Positions 61,606 to 64,000 of a stretch of DNA of 64,000 bases are shown here, in pieces; the stretch's first letter is position 1; each line of letters starts with the position of its first letter. Made by a program: the position numbers and the translations under genes. Source of the DNA: Bradyrhizobium cytisi (GTDB taxonomy: Bacteria; Pseudomonadota; Alphaproteobacteria; Rhizobiales; Xanthobacteraceae); assembly GCF_008123515.1 (NCBI RefSeq), contig NZ_VSSR01000002.1, positions 1 to 64,000 on the forward strand, given 5' to 3'. Under the pieces are notes generated by a model. That model saw only the letters and a list, made by a program, of their open reading frames with translations, was not told the DNA's origin and did no database searches.

Positions 61606-62829
61606 ATGACGACGGAACGCTTTCAATTCACCGGCGAAGGCGGCCATCAACTCGCCGCCGCGCTGGAGCTCCCTGACGGCGAGCCCGTAGCTTACGCACT
61701 GTTTGCCCACTGCTTCACCTGCGGCAAGGACACGCTGGCGGCCAAGCGCATCTCGGTCGCCCTCGCCGCCAAAGGCATCGCAGTGCTGCGCTTCGACTTC
61801 ACCGGGCTCGGCTCCAGCGAAGGCGAGTTTGCCAATTCGACGTTCTCCTCCAATGTCGCCGATCTCGTGCATGCCGCCGATCATCTGCGTGCGACCCGCA
61901 AGGCGCCGTCGATCCTGGTCGGGCACAGTCTCGGCGGCGCGGCGATTCTGGCGGCCGCCGGAAAGATTCCGGAGGCCAAGGCGGTCGCGACCATCGCGGC
62001 GCCGTCCGATCCTGCTCACGTCACCGGTCTCTTTAGAGAGCATCTCGACAATATCCGCGCGCAGGGTGAGGTCGAGGTTTCTCTCGCGGGCCGCCCGTTC
62101 CGGATCAAGCGCGAATTTCTCGACGACATCGTCGAACACGAGCTGATGAAGGACGTCACCGGCCTGCACAAGGCGCTGCTGGTGATGCATTCGCCGGTCG
62201 ACGATACCGTGGGGATCGACAACGCGACAAAGATTTTCGTCTCGGCGAAACATCCCAAGAGCTTCGTCTCGCTCGACCATGCGGATCACCTGCTGACCAG
62301 GCCGGCCGACGCGCTCTATGCGGCCGATGTGATCGCTGCCTGGGCGAGCCGATATGTCGACACGGCAAAGCCCGCGAAAGCGATGGACCTCCCTGAGGAA
62401 CCGCGGAAGGTCGTGGTCCGGGATGCCCGCAAGAGCAAGTTCAACCAGATCATCACAGTCGGACCGCATCATCTGGTAGCGGACGAGCCGGTGGCGGCTG
62501 GGGGTGAAGATGCAGGTCCCGGGCCCTATGATTTCCTTCTCGCCGGTCTCGGTGCCTGCACCTCCATGACCATGCGCCTCTATGCCGACCGCAAGTCGCT
62601 GCCGCTCGACCGCGTCACCGTCACGCTGAAGCATTCAAAAATCTATGCCAAGGACTGCGCGGAGTGCGAGACGCGCGACGGCATGCTCGACCAGATCGAG
62701 CGCGATATCGCAATCGACGGCGCGCTCGACGTTGAGCAGCGCAAGAAGCTGATGGAGATCGCCGACAAGTGCCCGGTGCACCGGACGCTGACCTCGGAGA
62801 TCCGTATCGTCACGAAGGCGGTTGACTAG
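61606..62829 (+). CDS. Alpha/beta hydrolase-OsmC fusion protein
   Basis: 407 residues. The N-terminal alpha/beta hydrolase (1-255) has nucleophile S108 in VGHSLGG, an acid in SPVDD (about 199-200) and a histidine in LDHADHL. The C-terminal OsmC peroxidase-like domain (about 265-407) has redox cysteines C318 (GACTSM) and C389 (CPVHRT). OsmC proteins reduce organic hydroperoxides. This fusion is a known architecture. GGGGGAAG precedes the ATG. It closes the operon containing the P450 and may deal with reactive by-products. Confidence 0.9.
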   Translation: MTTERFQFTGEGGHQLAAALELPDGEPVAYALFAHCFTCGKDTLAAKRISVALAAKGIAVLRFDFTGLGSSEGEFANSTFSSNVADLVHAADHLRATRKAPSILVGHSLGGAAILAAAGKIPEAKAVATIAAPSDPAHVTGLFREHLDNIRAQGEVEVSLAGRPFRIKREFLDDIVEHELMKDVTGLHKALLVMHSPVDDTVGIDNATKIFVSAKHPKSFVSLDHADHLLTRPADALYAADVIAAWASRYVDTAKPAKAMDLPEEPRKVVVRDARKSKFNQIITVGPHHLVADEPVAAGGEDAGPGPYDFLLAGLGACTSMTMRLYADRKSLPLDRVTVTLKHSKIYAKDCAECETRDGMLDQIERDIAIDGALDVEQRKKLMEIADKCPVHRTLTSEIRIVTKAVD

Positions 62830-62838
62830 CGCGACTGC

Positions 62839-64000
62839 CTAGAAACATGACGCCATCGTTCGCACCGCTGCGCTGATCTCGCTCTCGCGCCAGGCCGCAA
62901 AGCCGAGCAACAGGCCATTATCGCGCGGCTTGCCCAGCGCCAGGCTGGACAGGGCGCGCGTTTCAACGCCTGCCTTGACGAGCCGCTTCACCGCCGCCTG
63001 ATCGGTACGACTGCGCTTGAGGCGGGCGACGAGCTGGATGCCGCCCGATGGCACCTCGACCAAGAGCACCTCACCGAGATTGCGCTCCAGCCCCTCGACG
63101 AGGTGATCGCGGCGCGCGTGATAGAGTCGGCGCATCCGACGCAGATGCGCCAGAAAATGCCCATCAGCGATAAACTCGGCGAGCGCTTCCTGGATATGAC
63201 TGGACGCGATCAAGCCGATATGCCGCTGTGCGATCTCGAATGTGCTGACCAGCGCCGGCGGCACCACCAGATAGCCGAGCCGGATATCCGACGTCATCGC
63301 CTTTGAGAACGTGCCGACATAAAACACGCGGCCATGGGCGTCGAGCCCCTGCAAGGCCGGCACCGGCCGGCTGTCATAGTGGAATTCACCGTCATAATCG
63401 TCCTCGACGATCCAGGTCTTGCCGGGCCTGCTTGACCTGAGAAACTCGGTGCGGCGGGCCAGCGACATCAGCCGTCCGGTCGGGTGCTGGTGCGACGGCG
63501 TCATGAAAACGAGTTTGGGCACGGCCATTCCCGGCATCGGCTGCATGCCCTGCTCATCCAGCCCGATGCCGGTCACGCGCGCGCCAGAGGCGCGGAAAGC
63601 CGCCGCGGCGCCGGGATAGCCGGGATCCTCGACCCAGACGTCGTCGCCCGGGCTAACGAGCGCAGCCGCTATCAAGGTCAACGCAGCCTGTGCGCTTGGC
63701 AGGATCATGATCTGGTCGGCCCTGGCGCGAACGCCTCTGCTGGTCGCGAGATAATGCGCCAGCGCCTCGCGCAGGCGCGCTCGGTTGAGCGGACCAAGCT
63801 CGCGCTTGGCGGCGCGCACGGCGCTGCGGCGCAGGCAGCGCGCCCACACCTCGTTCGGAAACTCCCTGAAATCGCCATGCCCCGGCCGCAACGGCTTGAG
63901 CGGAGCCTGATAGGACATCGGCCAGTCCGTCTGCTTGAGCTGCGAAGCCCAAGGCGAGAGCTGCGGCCTGGCGGAGCGAACGTGCGAAGCGGCGGCGCCA
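62839..64000 (-). CDS. MocR-type PLP-dependent regulator or aminotransferase, cut by the window edge
   Basis: The frame stays open from 62839 to the last complete codon at the right edge, so the 5' end is outside the window. Visible is the aminotransferase domain of a MocR/PdxR-like protein: PSAQAALTLIAAALVSPGDDV, EDPGYPGAAAAFRA, the PLP aspartate region IVEDDYDGEFHYD and the PLP lysine in VGTFSKAMTSDIRLGYL. Residues before the internal ATG at 63918 fit the linker that joins an N-terminal GntR HTH domain. Its target may lie beyond the edge. Confidence 0.82.
   Translation of the reverse strand, partial: GAAASHVRSARPQLSPWASQLKQTDWPMSYQAPLKPLRPGHGDFREFPNEVWARCLRRSAVRAAKRELGPLNRARLREALAHYLATSRGVRARADQIMILPSAQAALTLIAAALVSPGDDVWVEDPGYPGAAAAFRASGARVTGIGLDEQGMQPMPGMAVPKLVFMTPSHQHPTGRLMSLARRTEFLRSSRPGKTWIVEDDYDGEFHYDSRPVPALQGLDAHGRVFYVGTFSKAMTSDIRLGYLVVPPALVSTFEIAQRHIGLIASSHIQEALAEFIADGHFLAHLRRMRRLYHARRDHLVEGLERNLGEVLLVEVPSGGIQLVARLKRSRTDQAAVKRLVKAGVETRALSSLALGKPRDNGLLLGFAAWRESEISAAVRTMASCF

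Overview
The window is high-GC DNA from an alphaproteobacterial chromosome, most likely Bradyrhizobium or a close relative. This is inferred from gene content (aap and liv transporters, many acyl-CoA genes, DUF2848 and YccF proteins) and from dispersed palindromic repeats of the type starting GTCATTGCGAGC or GTCATTCCGGGGC. I saw no rRNA, tRNA, CRISPR array, integrase, transposase or plasmid gene. Genes are packed at about 0.9 per kb; the only gene-free stretch over 300 bases is 23544-23849.

Region 1 (1-3.7 kb, minus strand): an AlkB-type repair dioxygenase, a second 2-oxoglutarate oxygenase, a DUF2848 protein and an amidase. Region 2 (3.8-26.6 kb) is an acyl-CoA catabolic district: a zinc-ribbon OB-fold protein with a thiolase, SDR oxidoreductases, three crotonases, two acyl-CoA dehydrogenases, an acyl-CoA ligase, a nitronate monooxygenase-like flavoprotein and a thiolase-like protein without its nucleophilic cysteine. 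At its core (17.3-22.5 kb) are an APH-fold kinase, a small DUF6285-like protein and an ACAD11-like dehydrogenase. They resemble the LvaA-LvaB-LvaC set that degrades 4-hydroxyacyl-CoAs through a 4-phosphoacyl-CoA. A Tat-exported SMP-30 lactonase-like protein, PEP carboxylase, YccF and a YghU-type GST are interspersed.

Region 3 (26.8-33.1 kb): an RND pump with its adaptor, then a chemoreceptor. Region 4 (33.2-37.0 kb): OtnK, OtnI, LtnD and divergent OtnC, a full route from L-threonate to dihydroxyacetone phosphate. Region 5 (37.1-49.1 kb): a branched-chain-type ABC transporter, a DUF1445 hydro-lyase, a divergent LysR regulator, an M20 carbamoyl-amide hydrolase, a 2-hydroxyacid dehydrogenase, an Ldh2-type dehydrogenase, a tartrate-dehydrogenase-like enzyme and an SDR with a degenerate active site. 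It looks like a regulon for a ureido or carbamoyl hydroxy-acid nutrient.

Region 6 (49.2-57.3 kb): an amidase, AapQ/AapM permeases, an RpiR regulator, a class III aminotransferase, AapJ and an Asp/Glu racemase-like protein. No AapP ATPase is present. Region 7 (57.2-62.8 kb): a TetR regulator divergent from a 3Fe-4S ferredoxin, a cytochrome P450, an MHS symporter, a Mo-enzyme and a hydrolase-OsmC fusion. The right edge cuts a MocR-type regulator.

Two patterns run across the window. All eight convergent intergenic gaps longer than 50 bp contain a palindromic element, while none of the ten divergent gaps contains one of these dispersed repeats. Several divergent gaps instead carry compact inverted repeats that look like operators.
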